From an uncultured Lachnospiraceae bacterium (lineage in GTDB: Bacteria; Bacillota; Clostridia; Lachnospirales; Lachnospiraceae): a stretch of 64,000 bases of DNA. The translations under genes were made by a program, and so were the position numbers. The notes under the pieces are model-generated. The model saw only the letters and a program-made list of their open reading frames with translations, ran no database searches and was not told the origin of the DNA. Shown one piece after another: positions 32,921 to 42,414 of the stretch (positions are counted from its first letter, which is position 1; each line of letters begins with the position of its first letter). Location of the stretch: NCBI GenBank assembly GCA_910579735.1, contig CAJTUZ010000016.1, positions 15,536-79,535 on the forward strand. Reading direction: 5' to 3'.

Positions 32921-35164
32921 TTATGCGGAAAAACCCGGATCCCCATCCCACGTCAAACGTGTAATGCCTGCCTGAAGCGTTATCTCCTTTTTCTCTCCGT
33001 TTGCATCTACTGTCACGTTCTGCTCTTTAGCGGATTCCAGAGAAGCCCGCACAAGCACGCCTTTTTCCCATTTCATGCCAAGCGTGATGCCGCCCCGCAG
33101 CAAAATGCCTTCCACGCTGCCATCCGCGAACTGTTTTGGCAGCGCCGGAAGCAGGCGGATATAGCCATTCCGGCATTGTACTAACATCTCTATCATCGCT
33201 GCCGCAGCTCCCAGATTGCCGTCGATCTGAAATATGAAGCCATCTCCCATAGGATGATTGTCCATCAGATTGGGAAAAGTGCTTCCCGCCAGCAACGCGC
33301 GGAAATTCTCATAAGCCTTGTCTCCATCCAGGAATTTGGCCCATAGACCAATGATCCACGCTCTCGACCACCCTGTATGCCCGCCGCCGGAAGAAAGTCT
33401 TCTCTCTAACGTGATCCGTGCGGCATGCATTAACTCCGGTGTGTCCTGCCATGTGATGCTGCTGCCGGGATATACGCCGTACAAATGCGAAATATGGCGA
33501 TGCCCCGGCTCGGCTTCCTCATAGTCCTCCAACCATTCCTGCAGCTGCCCGTATCTGCCGATCTGCAATTCCGGAAGCCGGCTCATCATATTCTTTGCTC
33601 TGCGTATCAGTCCCGGATCTTTTCCCAAAACCCCGCAGGCTCCTATATATCCCTGCAGAAGCTCCCATAGGATCTCGATATCCATAGCCGGCCCCTCACA
33701 AAGACATCCTCGTATGCCATCGCTTCGAATATAGGTATTTTCCGGTGATACCGATGGAGAGGTCACGAACCGCCCCTGCTCATCCTCTATCAGGAAATCT
33801 TCAAAAAAATCCACATTTTCCTGCAGTACCTCAAAGTATTCTTCCAGAAAATCCTGATCCTGCGTATACAGATAATGTTCATAAATATGGGTTGCAAGCC
33901 ACGCTTCCCCCATAGGCCAGATACTGGCGGAAATGCAAATATCCTGCGGCGCCGTATCTCCAAACAGATCGACATTATGATGTGCCATCGAACCCCTGCA
34001 GCCATACATCTGCTTCGCCGTCTGTCTGCCGTTCTCCATAATCCTTTTTAAATGTGTAAAATAAGGCAGATGGCATTCCGGCAGATTTCCGCTTTCCGCA
34101 GGCCAGTAATTCATCTCCGTATTGATATTGATCGTAAACTTACTGTCCCAGGGCGGCATCAGTCTGTTATTCCAGATGCCCTGCAAATTGGCGGGAAGAC
34201 ACGTTCCCCTGCTTGCAGAAAGCAGAAGATAACGTCCGTACTGAAAATATAACGCAAACAGACCCGGATCTTCCTGATCTTCCCTGATCGCCTCCAGACG
34301 TCTGTCTGTGGGTTCTTCTTCTCTTCCCGTATCTTTTCCAAGCGTTAATGACAAACGTCCGAAAAGCGCCTTATATTCTGCCAAATGATCGGCAAGACAG
34401 GCTTTCCATCCTTTGTCCGCCGCCTCTATGAGCTGTCTGCGACACGTTTCTTCATACGCTTTTTCACGAAAACTGGTAACAATGTTCAGATACAGCGTTG
34501 CTTCCTTTGCCCCTTCCACAGACAGATACTCCCCGATAGAACGTAATGTCCCGCCTTCCTGACGGATCATCAGACATACCAGAAAAGAAATTCCTTCTCC
34601 CCCGTCTACGCAAAACCACATACTGTCTTCCCGTGCACAGACTTCGTCCAGTCTGTTGTGGCACCGTTCCAGTCTGCATACAAACTGCAGGCTGCCCGGC
34701 CCCTGTGCCTCCATGTGCAGGATCAATGCCTGATCCGGATAGGAGGCGATCATCTTCCGCTCATATCTTGTCTCTCCTATTTCATAAGAAACAACGGCCG
34801 CTCCATGATCCAGATCAAGTTCCCGCCGGTAGCTGCGAACCTCTCCTGCATCTTTAAAACGCAGATATAACTCTCCCGCCGTTTCATAAGAACGCTGGGA
34901 ATTCGGCGTTCCGCACAATGCAAGTTCGGCAAGTTCTTCGGCCTCGGGAATCTTTCCCTCTCTGATCAGACTTCGTATCTTCGGCAGATTTTCATTCGCA
35001 TCCGGATTGATACGGTTTACCGGCTTCCCGCTCCACACACTGTCTTCATTCAACCAGATGGTCTCCTGTCCCACGGCGCCGCACATCATTGCGCCCAGTC
35101 TGCCGTTTCCTACAGGCAGCGCTTCTTCCCATTTCCCGGCCGGCTGCTCATACCATAATTTCAT
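32921..35164 (-). CDS. Glycoside hydrolase family 95 enzyme
   Basis: The product is 747 residues without a signal peptide. It opens with the GH95 start WYEQPAGKWEEALPVGNGRLGAM, has IWLNEDSVWSGKP, and carries the barrel motifs NLQGIWNN, NINTEMNYWPAESGNLPEC, GHTGWSRAWIIGLWAK and QIDGNLGAAAAMIEML, where the Asn/Asp pair of the catalytic centre is expected. GH95 enzymes remove terminal alpha-1,2-L-fucose or alpha-L-galactose; L-galactosyl side chains occur in some xylans and xyloglucan. GGAGG precedes the ATG. It is the last gene of the leftward glycan block, 46 bp after MATE. Confidence 0.9.
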   Translation of the reverse strand: MKLWYEQPAGKWEEALPVGNGRLGAMMCGAVGQETIWLNEDSVWSGKPVNRINPDANENLPKIRSLIREGKIPEAEELAELALCGTPNSQRSYETAGELYLRFKDAGEVRSYRRELDLDHGAAVVSYEIGETRYERKMIASYPDQALILHMEAQGPGSLQFVCRLERCHNRLDEVCAREDSMWFCVDGGEGISFLVCLMIRQEGGTLRSIGEYLSVEGAKEATLYLNIVTSFREKAYEETCRRQLIEAADKGWKACLADHLAEYKALFGRLSLTLGKDTGREEEPTDRRLEAIREDQEDPGLFALYFQYGRYLLLSASRGTCLPANLQGIWNNRLMPPWDSKFTININTEMNYWPAESGNLPECHLPYFTHLKRIMENGRQTAKQMYGCRGSMAHHNVDLFGDTAPQDICISASIWPMGEAWLATHIYEHYLYTQDQDFLEEYFEVLQENVDFFEDFLIEDEQGRFVTSPSVSPENTYIRSDGIRGCLCEGPAMDIEILWELLQGYIGACGVLGKDPGLIRRAKNMMSRLPELQIGRYGQLQEWLEDYEEAEPGHRHISHLYGVYPGSSITWQDTPELMHAARITLERRLSSGGGHTGWSRAWIIGLWAKFLDGDKAYENFRALLAGSTFPNLMDNHPMGDGFIFQIDGNLGAAAAMIEMLVQCRNGYIRLLPALPKQFADGSVEGILLRGGITLGMKWEKGVLVRASLESAKEQNVTVDANGEKKEITLQAGITRLTWDGDPGFSA

Positions 35165-35210
35165 ATTTTTATATCCTCCTGATTGATCGGATTTCTCATC
35201 TGCAGTGCTT

Positions 35211-36569
35211 TTATACCCGGATCTTTTTGATCCATTTTCCGCCTCTTAACCGGAAAATACACCAGAATGTTTTGGCGATCTGATCCGATTTCAGACAGAC
35301 ATAGATCCAAAACGCCGACCAGTGCAGCACGAATCCCGCCAAAAGTCCCAACGGTATCGATAATACCCATAGAAAAATATTATCGGCGAACATCAGCATC
35401 TTCGTATCTCCTCCGCCGCGCAATACCCCTTTTGTCATAATACTGTTCGTAGCCTGGAAAACAATGATCAGGCTGATCGCCTTCATCAATTGCGCCGCTA
35501 CTCCCGCCGTTTCTTCGGATACGTTATATGAGGAAATAATCGGTCCGCTGACCGCCATAATAAATACAGCCGAAAGAAGTCCCAGACCGATGCCCAGATA
35601 CAGGAACCCGCCGGCCTGCTTCTGCGCTTTCTCTCTGTCGCCTTCACCCAATGTCTGTCCCGTTACAATTGCGCCGGCCTGACACACGCCCTGTATCAGG
35701 ACGGTGCTCATCTGCTGTGTGACGCTGGTGATCGCGTTGGCAGCCACAAACGTTACGCCCAGTCTGCCGATCACCATAGCTACGGTATTTCCGCCGATAG
35801 CCAGTATTCCGTCACTGATCAGAACCGGAATACTGATTCGTACGTACTCTCCGACCAGATCTCCTGTCTTCATCAGAAGATGCCGACAGCGGAATCCAAT
35901 CCGTTTATCTGCAAACAGCAGATATCCGCAGATCACTCCCGCTTCAAAGAGCCTGGCGATCAGCGTTCCAAGTGCAGCTCCGGCTACTTCCATACGCGGC
36001 ATACCGAATTTTCCGAAAATAAAGGCATAATTTGCACATAAATTAACGATAAAAGCTCCAATAGAAACAAACAGCGGCATCTGAACCTGTCCCACGCTTC
36101 GCAGAACTATCGTACACACCAATGACAGTCCCAGAAAAAAACAGGTCACAATGGAATACCGGAAATAAATGATCCCCAGCCTGATAATTTCCTGCTCATC
36201 CGTATACATCCGCATGATACTTCCGGGACAGAACAACATACCCAGGGCAAAGATAAGAGCCAGTGAGACGGTAACCCGTATCATAATACAGACTGTCTTA
36301 CGAAGCGCCAGTACCGCGCGCTCAGGTTCTTCCTTCTTCATTCCCCAATACCTGGCGATCAATACGGATGCGCCCATTCCGATCCCCATACAGAAGATAT
36401 GGTAGATATTAATAAACTGATTTGCCAGCGATACCGCAGACAGCTCCGTTTCTCCCAGATTCCCCACCATGATCGTGTCCAGCATATTTACACCGATCGT
36501 AATCAGACTCTGCAGCGCTATGGGTGTTGCAAGAAATGCCACTCGTTTATAAAATTTACTGTCCAGCAA
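35211..36569 (-). CDS. MATE-family transporter
   Basis: The product is 452 residues with about 12 membrane helices in two halves (LATPIALQSLITIGVNMLDTIMVGNLG at the start; ISIPVLISDGILAIGGNTVAMVIGRLG in the second half). The start is a TTG at 36569 with GAGGAGG 7 bases upstream; the longer in-frame sequence overlaps the previous gene and lacks a site. MATE proteins exchange Na+ or H+ for cationic compounds. Its place inside a glycan operon is unusual and its substrate unknown; it overlaps the GH120-like gene by 14 bp. Confidence 0.85.
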   Translation of the reverse strand: MLDSKFYKRVAFLATPIALQSLITIGVNMLDTIMVGNLGETELSAVSLANQFINIYHIFCMGIGMGASVLIARYWGMKKEEPERAVLALRKTVCIMIRVTVSLALIFALGMLFCPGSIMRMYTDEQEIIRLGIIYFRYSIVTCFFLGLSLVCTIVLRSVGQVQMPLFVSIGAFIVNLCANYAFIFGKFGMPRMEVAGAALGTLIARLFEAGVICGYLLFADKRIGFRCRHLLMKTGDLVGEYVRISIPVLISDGILAIGGNTVAMVIGRLGVTFVAANAITSVTQQMSTVLIQGVCQAGAIVTGQTLGEGDREKAQKQAGGFLYLGIGLGLLSAVFIMAVSGPIISSYNVSEETAGVAAQLMKAISLIIVFQATNSIMTKGVLRGGGDTKMLMFADNIFLWVLSIPLGLLAGFVLHWSAFWIYVCLKSDQIAKTFWCIFRLRGGKWIKKIRV

Positions 36570-38520
36570 GACTGTTCCTCCTCGGGTCAATCGTATATAC
36601 CATCCCTTCTTTACCGCTCCAAACTTTTTCCTCCTGCATCCACAGCACTTTTTCATCGATGTCTGCTGCTTTGGCCAATTGTTTTCTGTCAGGTACGGGC
36701 CATTCGTCTATATGTCCGATCAGCTTCCGGCGTTTCATATCTTCTACAAACAACGGCGCTTTCCTGTCCGCCGGCAGAAACCGCAGCGTCAGCGCTTCAG
36801 GATCCACTTCCACGTCAAACCATCCTTCCATGCCGTTTAGGTCAAAACCGTAAAACTCCTGCCACGCGCCAAGATGCAGGCATACCGGAGGCTCCGGATA
36901 TAAAATTCGAAGATAGCCGCCAAACAGTTTTACATACAGATTACCCTCTGCCATATTGTCTTTCGTCGGCAGCTTTATGGCCGCTTCTTTGCAATCATAA
37001 AACAAATTGCCCACAATCCTTGCATCCCGTGAAGTGCCGCCACGCTGCATTCCTCCCATTCGGAAAGACACCGGTTTGGAAAAATAACCTGCGCTGCGGC
37101 ATCTGCCGATCAGATTGGAGACGATCCGCAGATGATCCGTTCCTTCTCCGTATATACCATATCCGTTTACCACATCATGTTCTTTCATCTTATACCAGCC
37201 GGAAGAACCGGGTTCATCGGGAATATCCGCTTCCTGAAAACGGCCTTCCACATTCCAGATCAGGTTATTGTCGATCAGATTGATGCCGTCCCGCGTACAT
37301 TCGATAAAAATTGCCTCTCTCTGCTCTATGCCGTTTAGAAACAAATTGCTGGTGATACGGTTGTTTTCGTTACCGCAATCCAGCCAAAGATGATCCGCCC
37401 GCAGCGTATTGCGGAAAATATTGCGTCTGATAAGTCCGTCCACACTGTTGTGCAGCTTTATACCGCCCGCTTCCCAGGACAGTTCCATTTTCTGCCATCC
37501 GGTTCCTTCGATCAGGTTATCCTCTATTAACATATGCTGCGCAAACAGGCCGGCAATACCGCAGACGCCGGCGTCTTTGATCGTACAGCCTCTGATGATA
37601 CTATATCCGATCTGCTGGTTCTCATCAATATCATGATGCCAGCATTCGTTGCCTACATCGATTCCTACGGCGTTGGACCAGTCGATCACACAATCTTCTA
37701 TGATCCAGTGATGTCCACGGAAGCAGGAAAGCGCGCCTCTTTGAGGCACGGGAGCGCCGCCCGCCGCATGTGCAAATGTGATCCCTTTTACGCGGATATA
37801 AGACAGAAAGGGAATTTCCGGTGCAAAGCATTGCTCTCTGCAGGTAACCTCTATCTGATGCTCTGCAGGATCGTCATCATTCTCCAACCGGAAATGAACG
37901 GTCTGCCCATTGGCTTCCACCCAATAGCTTCCCGGCATATCAGACATCTGATGATAAAGCGCTACCTGCTTAAGCGGCTTTCCGTCACAGAAGATCATCC
38001 CCCTGCGGTTCAGATAGGGTGTCATATCCGTCTTATCATATTCGATAAAAAGCCTGTCATGCAGAATATTGACGCAGCAGAAAGGATTGTAACCGCAAAA
38101 CAGAGCCGGATCCAGACGATACTGCCATATCCTGCAATCTCTGTACTCTCCCGTATCTTCCGGTCCATGCGTAAGCCGCCAGTCCGTACTTTTTGTGAAA
38201 TCTGTCACGATCTCGGACGCTTTTATCACTACCTCTTCTTTGTCAAAGGCCTCATAACTGATCATGCAGGCCGCATCCATACCTCCCTGCGCCGGCCGCA
38301 CGCATTCCCGGTAAGTTCCGCCGTGGATAAGTATGCGGGTACCGGGTACAGCGGCCTTCGCCGCAGCCTGAATCGTCAGAAGCGGTCTCCCGGGACTGCC
38401 ATCATTTTTATCATCCGCAAGCGGATGTTTCTGATCTACATGAAGCTCTTTGTCATATACCTGCTCTTTCTCCCAAAATGCAAATAATGTCCCATCCGGA
38501 AGATATGCTGTTTTATCCAT
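36556..38520 (-). CDS. Right-handed beta-helix glycosidase, GH120-like beta-xylosidase candidate
   Basis: The product is 654 residues without a signal peptide. The start GRPLLTIQAAAKAAVPGTRI and HGGTYRECVRP matches the beta-helix opening of GH120 enzymes. Further on, AGGIKLHNSVDGLIRRNIF, LWLDCGNENN and FIECTRDG resemble the segment with the two catalytic acids of the Thermoanaerobacterium GH120 beta-xylosidase; here they would be D381 and E407, against D382 and E405 there as I recall. GH120 attacks short xylo-oligosaccharides. GH141 and other parallel beta-helix families remain possible. GGAGG precedes the ATG, and the gene follows a terminator, so it may have low read-through or a promoter of its own. 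Confidence 0.68.
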   Translation of the reverse strand: MDKTAYLPDGTLFAFWEKEQVYDKELHVDQKHPLADDKNDGSPGRPLLTIQAAAKAAVPGTRILIHGGTYRECVRPAQGGMDAACMISYEAFDKEEVVIKASEIVTDFTKSTDWRLTHGPEDTGEYRDCRIWQYRLDPALFCGYNPFCCVNILHDRLFIEYDKTDMTPYLNRRGMIFCDGKPLKQVALYHQMSDMPGSYWVEANGQTVHFRLENDDDPAEHQIEVTCREQCFAPEIPFLSYIRVKGITFAHAAGGAPVPQRGALSCFRGHHWIIEDCVIDWSNAVGIDVGNECWHHDIDENQQIGYSIIRGCTIKDAGVCGIAGLFAQHMLIEDNLIEGTGWQKMELSWEAGGIKLHNSVDGLIRRNIFRNTLRADHLWLDCGNENNRITSNLFLNGIEQREAIFIECTRDGINLIDNNLIWNVEGRFQEADIPDEPGSSGWYKMKEHDVVNGYGIYGEGTDHLRIVSNLIGRCRSAGYFSKPVSFRMGGMQRGGTSRDARIVGNLFYDCKEAAIKLPTKDNMAEGNLYVKLFGGYLRILYPEPPVCLHLGAWQEFYGFDLNGMEGWFDVEVDPEALTLRFLPADRKAPLFVEDMKRRKLIGHIDEWPVPDRKQLAKAADIDEKVLWMQEEKVWSGKEGMVYTIDPRRNSLAGQ

Positions 38521-38564
38521 TTTACCTCCATTCCAGAGTGTCTGCCCTCTGCTCTGCTGCCGTT

Positions 38565-38596
38565 AAAAAACAGGAACCGGCAAAAGCCGATTCCTG
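38565..38596 (-). terminator. Intrinsic terminator after the binding-protein gene
   Basis: On the minus strand CAGGAATCGGC-TTTT-GCCGGTTCCTG forms an 11-bp stem with one G-U pair, followed by TTTTTT. It separates the transporter genes from the GH120-like, MATE and GH95 genes. Confidence 0.85.
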
Positions 38597-38633
38597 TCTT
38601 TTCCTGGCTGTATTTGCGCCACTCTTGTTTCAA

Positions 38634-40424
38634 TTATTCTGCTACCGCTAACTTAGCATCCAGTTCGATCTGATATTTTGCCACATCAGCTTCATACAGT
38701 TCCTGGAAACCGAAACCATCCATCTGTGTACACATCTCATCCCACATTGCATCGAATTCCGCATCATCTTTTGCAAAGATCATTCTCCAGGAATAATCAC
38801 AAAGTGTATCGTTACACTGATTTCTGATAACTGAGATATCGGAAGAATCGCTCGGCAGTGATACGCTGACATTCGGACTGATTAGGAGCACATTGTTCTT
38901 CTTCATGTAGTCTACCGGCTCCTGCGCATCAAATTTTTCCTGCCACTCTCTCTTCATATCTGTCATCGTAGCTTCTTTATAGCTGCTCCAGTATTGACAG
39001 GTATAAGATTCTCCACTATTCGGGTTCGTACTGATTGCTGCAACGATCCACTGATTGATCGCGTTGTTACCGTCGTTATAACCGCCGCCGCCGTACTCTT
39101 CGGGTACCGGAAGGTTATCCATCAGCGCGTTATCGTTCATCAGCGTAAATTTACCGTCGTCACCAACTGAATAATTAAATCCTTCTATTCCATCATGCTG
39201 GAATGTCAATCCTTCCGGACTTGCATACCAGTCAAGGAATTCCATGATTCTTTCGTATTTCTCGCCTTCTACCTGAGATCCTACTGCAAATACACGTGTA
39301 CTTCCATAGTAGCTGTCTGCATCAGCATAGTAAATCTGATCTTTTACAGGTGTGAAAATAAATGCATTACCTGCTTTGAGTCTGTCCTGTGAATTCCAGA
39401 AACCTACCTGCCAGCTGTACCACATCAGATACACCTGTCCTGCAGACATCTTCGCAACTGCCGAGTTCCAGTCCTGTGTACCGGAATCGGGATCTACCAG
39501 TCCTCTTCTCTGCGCATCATTTAAGAAGTGCAGGATCTTATAGTAAGTAGCATTCTTATCCGTTAACGGAGTGAACGTATTATCTGCTTTTAAGATTGCT
39601 GAACCTTTAATTTTTTCTCCATACCAGGTAGTAAGCTGTACTACATTGGCAATACCAAGCATACCGTCGCCGCCATCCCAGTCTGCCCAAAGAGAGAACG
39701 GATAGGCCGGATCGCCGTTTTCATTCGTCGGATGCGCTTTCATCATATCTTCCAGCACGTCCAGCAGTCCGTTTAAGTCTGCGATCTCCGGACATCCCAG
39801 TTCGGAATACAGATCCCAGCGAAGCATCGGACTGGAATAAATAACATCCTGTGTATAAGAAGTCGGAGAAGTATTGGTCATCTCAGACGGAATTCCGTAT
39901 GTCTGTCCGCTGTTCCCCGGAAGTCCGTTATTAAGTACATCGATCTGATCTTTATACTGTATCAGATTCGGATAATTACCGATCTCTGCAGAAATATCTT
40001 TTACCAGTCCTGCATCAACACAGTCGGCAAAGTCCGATCTTTCCAGAACCAGAATATCTCCCAGATTACCGCTGCTGGCACGAGTCTGGAAAACCGCATC
40101 GCCTGCTACCTGAGGAGCAATAATACTCAGTTCCAGATTAAAACGGTCCTTTACGACCTTATCAAACCAACCGCTCTGCACGCCCTGATAATTTGCCGCC
40201 ACATCATAGATCTCAATCTGCATCAGATCTCCTGCCGCTGCGCTGCCGCCTGCCGCTGATGAATCATCAGTCTGAGCATCCCCCGCTGCCGCATCCTGCG
40301 TGTCTGTGGTAGACTGGCTGTTATCTGCCGCTCCCGGAGTGTCTGTGCCCCCGCCGCAGCCGGTCAGCATGGAAATTGTCATAGAAGCTGCCAACAACAC
40401 GGATAGTATTTTTTTCCTTTTCAT
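38634..40424 (-). CDS. Extracellular sugar-binding lipoprotein of an ABC importer
   Basis: The product is 596 residues. The signal peptide ends in the lipobox MLTGC, with lipidation at Cys23, followed by a Ser/Ala/Asp-rich linker (about 25-68) and a large binding domain. Length and the later NNGLPGNSGQTYGIPSEM and PMLRWDLYSELG match the LplA/YtcQ-type binding proteins that go with two CUT1 permeases and use a shared ATPase (MsmX-like) encoded elsewhere. It should deliver arabinoxylan- or arabinan-type oligosaccharides. GGAGG precedes the ATG; a terminator follows. Confidence 0.9.
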   Translation of the reverse strand: MKRKKILSVLLAASMTISMLTGCGGGTDTPGAADNSQSTTDTQDAAAGDAQTDDSSAAGGSAAAGDLMQIEIYDVAANYQGVQSGWFDKVVKDRFNLELSIIAPQVAGDAVFQTRASSGNLGDILVLERSDFADCVDAGLVKDISAEIGNYPNLIQYKDQIDVLNNGLPGNSGQTYGIPSEMTNTSPTSYTQDVIYSSPMLRWDLYSELGCPEIADLNGLLDVLEDMMKAHPTNENGDPAYPFSLWADWDGGDGMLGIANVVQLTTWYGEKIKGSAILKADNTFTPLTDKNATYYKILHFLNDAQRRGLVDPDSGTQDWNSAVAKMSAGQVYLMWYSWQVGFWNSQDRLKAGNAFIFTPVKDQIYYADADSYYGSTRVFAVGSQVEGEKYERIMEFLDWYASPEGLTFQHDGIEGFNYSVGDDGKFTLMNDNALMDNLPVPEEYGGGGYNDGNNAINQWIVAAISTNPNSGESYTCQYWSSYKEATMTDMKREWQEKFDAQEPVDYMKKNNVLLISPNVSVSLPSDSSDISVIRNQCNDTLCDYSWRMIFAKDDAEFDAMWDEMCTQMDGFGFQELYEADVAKYQIELDAKLAVAE

Positions 40425-40464
40425 TTTTTATCCTCCTTTTTGTTTTGGTTATAACAGTAAAACG

Positions 40465-41400
40465 TCAGCCTTTTACAGCGCCGATCATGATACCCTTTGT
40501 AAAGAACCGTTGGAAAATGGGGTACACCAGAATAATAGGCGTCACCACCACAATCGTTACCGTCATTCTGATAGATGTTGCCGTCTGGGCATGCGCCAGA
40601 CTTGCCGCAAGGTTTACTCCCGAAGTACTGTTGTTGACAAGAGCCTTCAAAGAACTTGCCTGATTAATATACTGATACAGAGTAAACTGCAATGTGTATA
40701 ATTTGCTGTCCGTCACCAGAAGCAGTGTATCCTGGAAAGCATTCCACTGTGCAACCGCTGCAAAAATTGCTATGGTTGCAAGAATCGGTTTAATGACCGG
40801 AACAATAATAGAGAAAAATACCCTGAGCGTTCCCGCCCCATCGATCTCCGCCGCATCCTGAAGTTCTTTCGGAACAGATTCCACGAAAGTTTTACATAGA
40901 ATGATATAAAACGGCTGTACTGCCATCGGCAGAATATATCCCCAGAAATTATTCGTCAGATGCAGATTGCGCATTGTAATAAACCACGGAATGATACCGG
41001 CATTAAAATACATCGTTGCTGCCACAAACCGATACCATATTTTTCTCTTCCAAAGCGTTTCTCTGGTGAACATAAATCCCAAGAACGCGGCAATCACTAC
41101 TGTAAACAGTGTTCCCACAAGCGTTCTTGCTATGGAAATCTCAAGCGCCCTGAACAGATCCGGAATCTGCATAACCTGTTTATAATTGTTAAAATGAAGT
41201 TCCTTGGGCCAAAACAGCACCTTTCCTCTCTGACTCAGGTCATTGGAACTGATCGTATTGATAAATATGTAATAAAAAGGATACACACACACAAAGGCAA
41301 ATATCGTATAGATCACATATGTCAGCACACTGATGATCCTGTCCGCGGTACTGACTTTATATTTTACCTTTTTTGCATATATTTCTTTCTGTCGTTTCAT
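40465..41400 (-). CDS. Sugar ABC transporter permease, LplC/YtcP type
   Basis: The product is 311 residues with six membrane helices. The cytoplasmic EAA loop reads ELQDAAEIDGAGTLRVFFSI (about 195-214), the ATPase docking site. The start at 41400 is preceded by AAGGAG; an ATG six codons earlier overlaps that site. With the neighbouring permease and lipoprotein it forms a CUT1 oligosaccharide importer without a local ATPase gene. Confidence 0.9.
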   Translation of the reverse strand: MKRQKEIYAKKVKYKVSTADRIISVLTYVIYTIFAFVCVYPFYYIFINTISSNDLSQRGKVLFWPKELHFNNYKQVMQIPDLFRALEISIARTLVGTLFTVVIAAFLGFMFTRETLWKRKIWYRFVAATMYFNAGIIPWFITMRNLHLTNNFWGYILPMAVQPFYIILCKTFVESVPKELQDAAEIDGAGTLRVFFSIIVPVIKPILATIAIFAAVAQWNAFQDTLLLVTDSKLYTLQFTLYQYINQASSLKALVNNSTSGVNLAASLAHAQTATSIRMTVTIVVVTPIILVYPIFQRFFTKGIMIGAVKG

Positions 41401-41489
41401 GTTTTCTCTCCTTTCCATGCCGCTTATCGTGCCGCTTCAGCTTATGCCGGGGCAGTTCGCAGGCAGCATGCCTGTGTGTAAAGATACGG

Positions 41490-42413
41490 TCAGATAAATC
41501 CTTCTCCTCTAACCAGTTTGGAAATACCGTTCGTACCGCACAGAAGCAGAACACTCACTACTGATTTCAGAATACTGATCGCCGTGGAAAGAGAATATCC
41601 TCCATTACCCATTGCCAGATTGTATACATAAAGATCCAATACCTGTATACTCTCTTTATTAAAAGCATTTTCAAATACAAAATACTGTTCCATTCCGTTC
41701 GACAGGAAATTCGCCAGACTGAGCATTACCAGTACAAAATAGGTCGGCAGAATACTGGGAATCGTAATATGTCTGATAATCTGCATCCTTGAAGCGCCAT
41801 CCACCCGCGCCGCTTCGGTCAGTTCGCCGTCTATTCCTGTAATTGCCGCAATATACATAATTGCCGACCAGCCTGCATTTTTCCAGGTCAGCCATACCCA
41901 CATCTTGAACCAGACATGATCGGCCGACTGCAGGAAAAGCTGCGGTGATTCAATAATTCCCAGACTCATCAAGATCGAATTCACTACGCCGGTACTGTTA
42001 AGCAGGCAGTACGCGATAGAATATACCAGTACCCAGCTTATAAAATTCGGCAGCGTTGTGACCGTTTGTACAAATTTCTTGAACGGCACACATTTGATCT
42101 CATTCAAAAAAACCGCAAAGATCATAGGAAACCATGAGAACAAAAGACTCAGACCGCTCATTGCAAAGGTATTACGTAAAACCTTTAAGATCTGCATGAG
42201 CTTCACAGGATTATCCACCATGGATTTAAACCATTTTAAACCGGCAAATTGATCCATAGACAGCGGAAACGGCGGTTTATAATCAAAAAACGCATATACC
42301 CATCCATAGAGCGGATAATAAGAAAATATCGCTACCAGCACCAAAAACGGAAGGATATAAAGAAACTCCCGAAACCCTCTTCTGTTCCGTTTGTTTTGAA
42401 AATATTTCTTCAT
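41490..42413 (-). CDS. Sugar ABC transporter permease, LplB type
   Basis: The product is about 307 residues with six membrane helices. MKKYFQNKRNRRGFREFLY and FSYYPLYGWVYAFFDYKPP open the protein as in LplB, and the EAA loop is ELTEAARVDGASRMQIIRHI. The ATG at 42413 directly follows the GH51 stop; an ATG four codons upstream (42425) inside GH51 is an alternative, with AAAGGAG between. Either way translation is coupled to the GH51 gene. Confidence 0.88.
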   Translation of the reverse strand: MKKYFQNKRNRRGFREFLYILPFLVLVAIFSYYPLYGWVYAFFDYKPPFPLSMDQFAGLKWFKSMVDNPVKLMQILKVLRNTFAMSGLSLLFSWFPMIFAVFLNEIKCVPFKKFVQTVTTLPNFISWVLVYSIAYCLLNSTGVVNSILMSLGIIESPQLFLQSADHVWFKMWVWLTWKNAGWSAIMYIAAITGIDGELTEAARVDGASRMQIIRHITIPSILPTYFVLVMLSLANFLSNGMEQYFVFENAFNKESIQVLDLYVYNLAMGNGGYSLSTAISILKSVVSVLLLCGTNGISKLVRGEGFI

Positions 42414-42414
42414 C

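Noticed and set aside
36399..37283. A 294-codon rightward reading frame opposite the GH120-like gene
   Set aside because: It is antisense to a protein with catalytic motifs, and no ribosome binding site or family is seen.
37534..38487. A 317-codon rightward reading frame opposite the GH120-like gene
   Set aside because: It is an antisense shadow frame without ribosome binding site or recognisable domain.
38558..38572. A sequence resembling the LacI core (GTTTTTTAACGG on the minus strand) before the GH120-like gene
   Set aside because: It belongs to the T run of the preceding terminator and lacks the second half-site.
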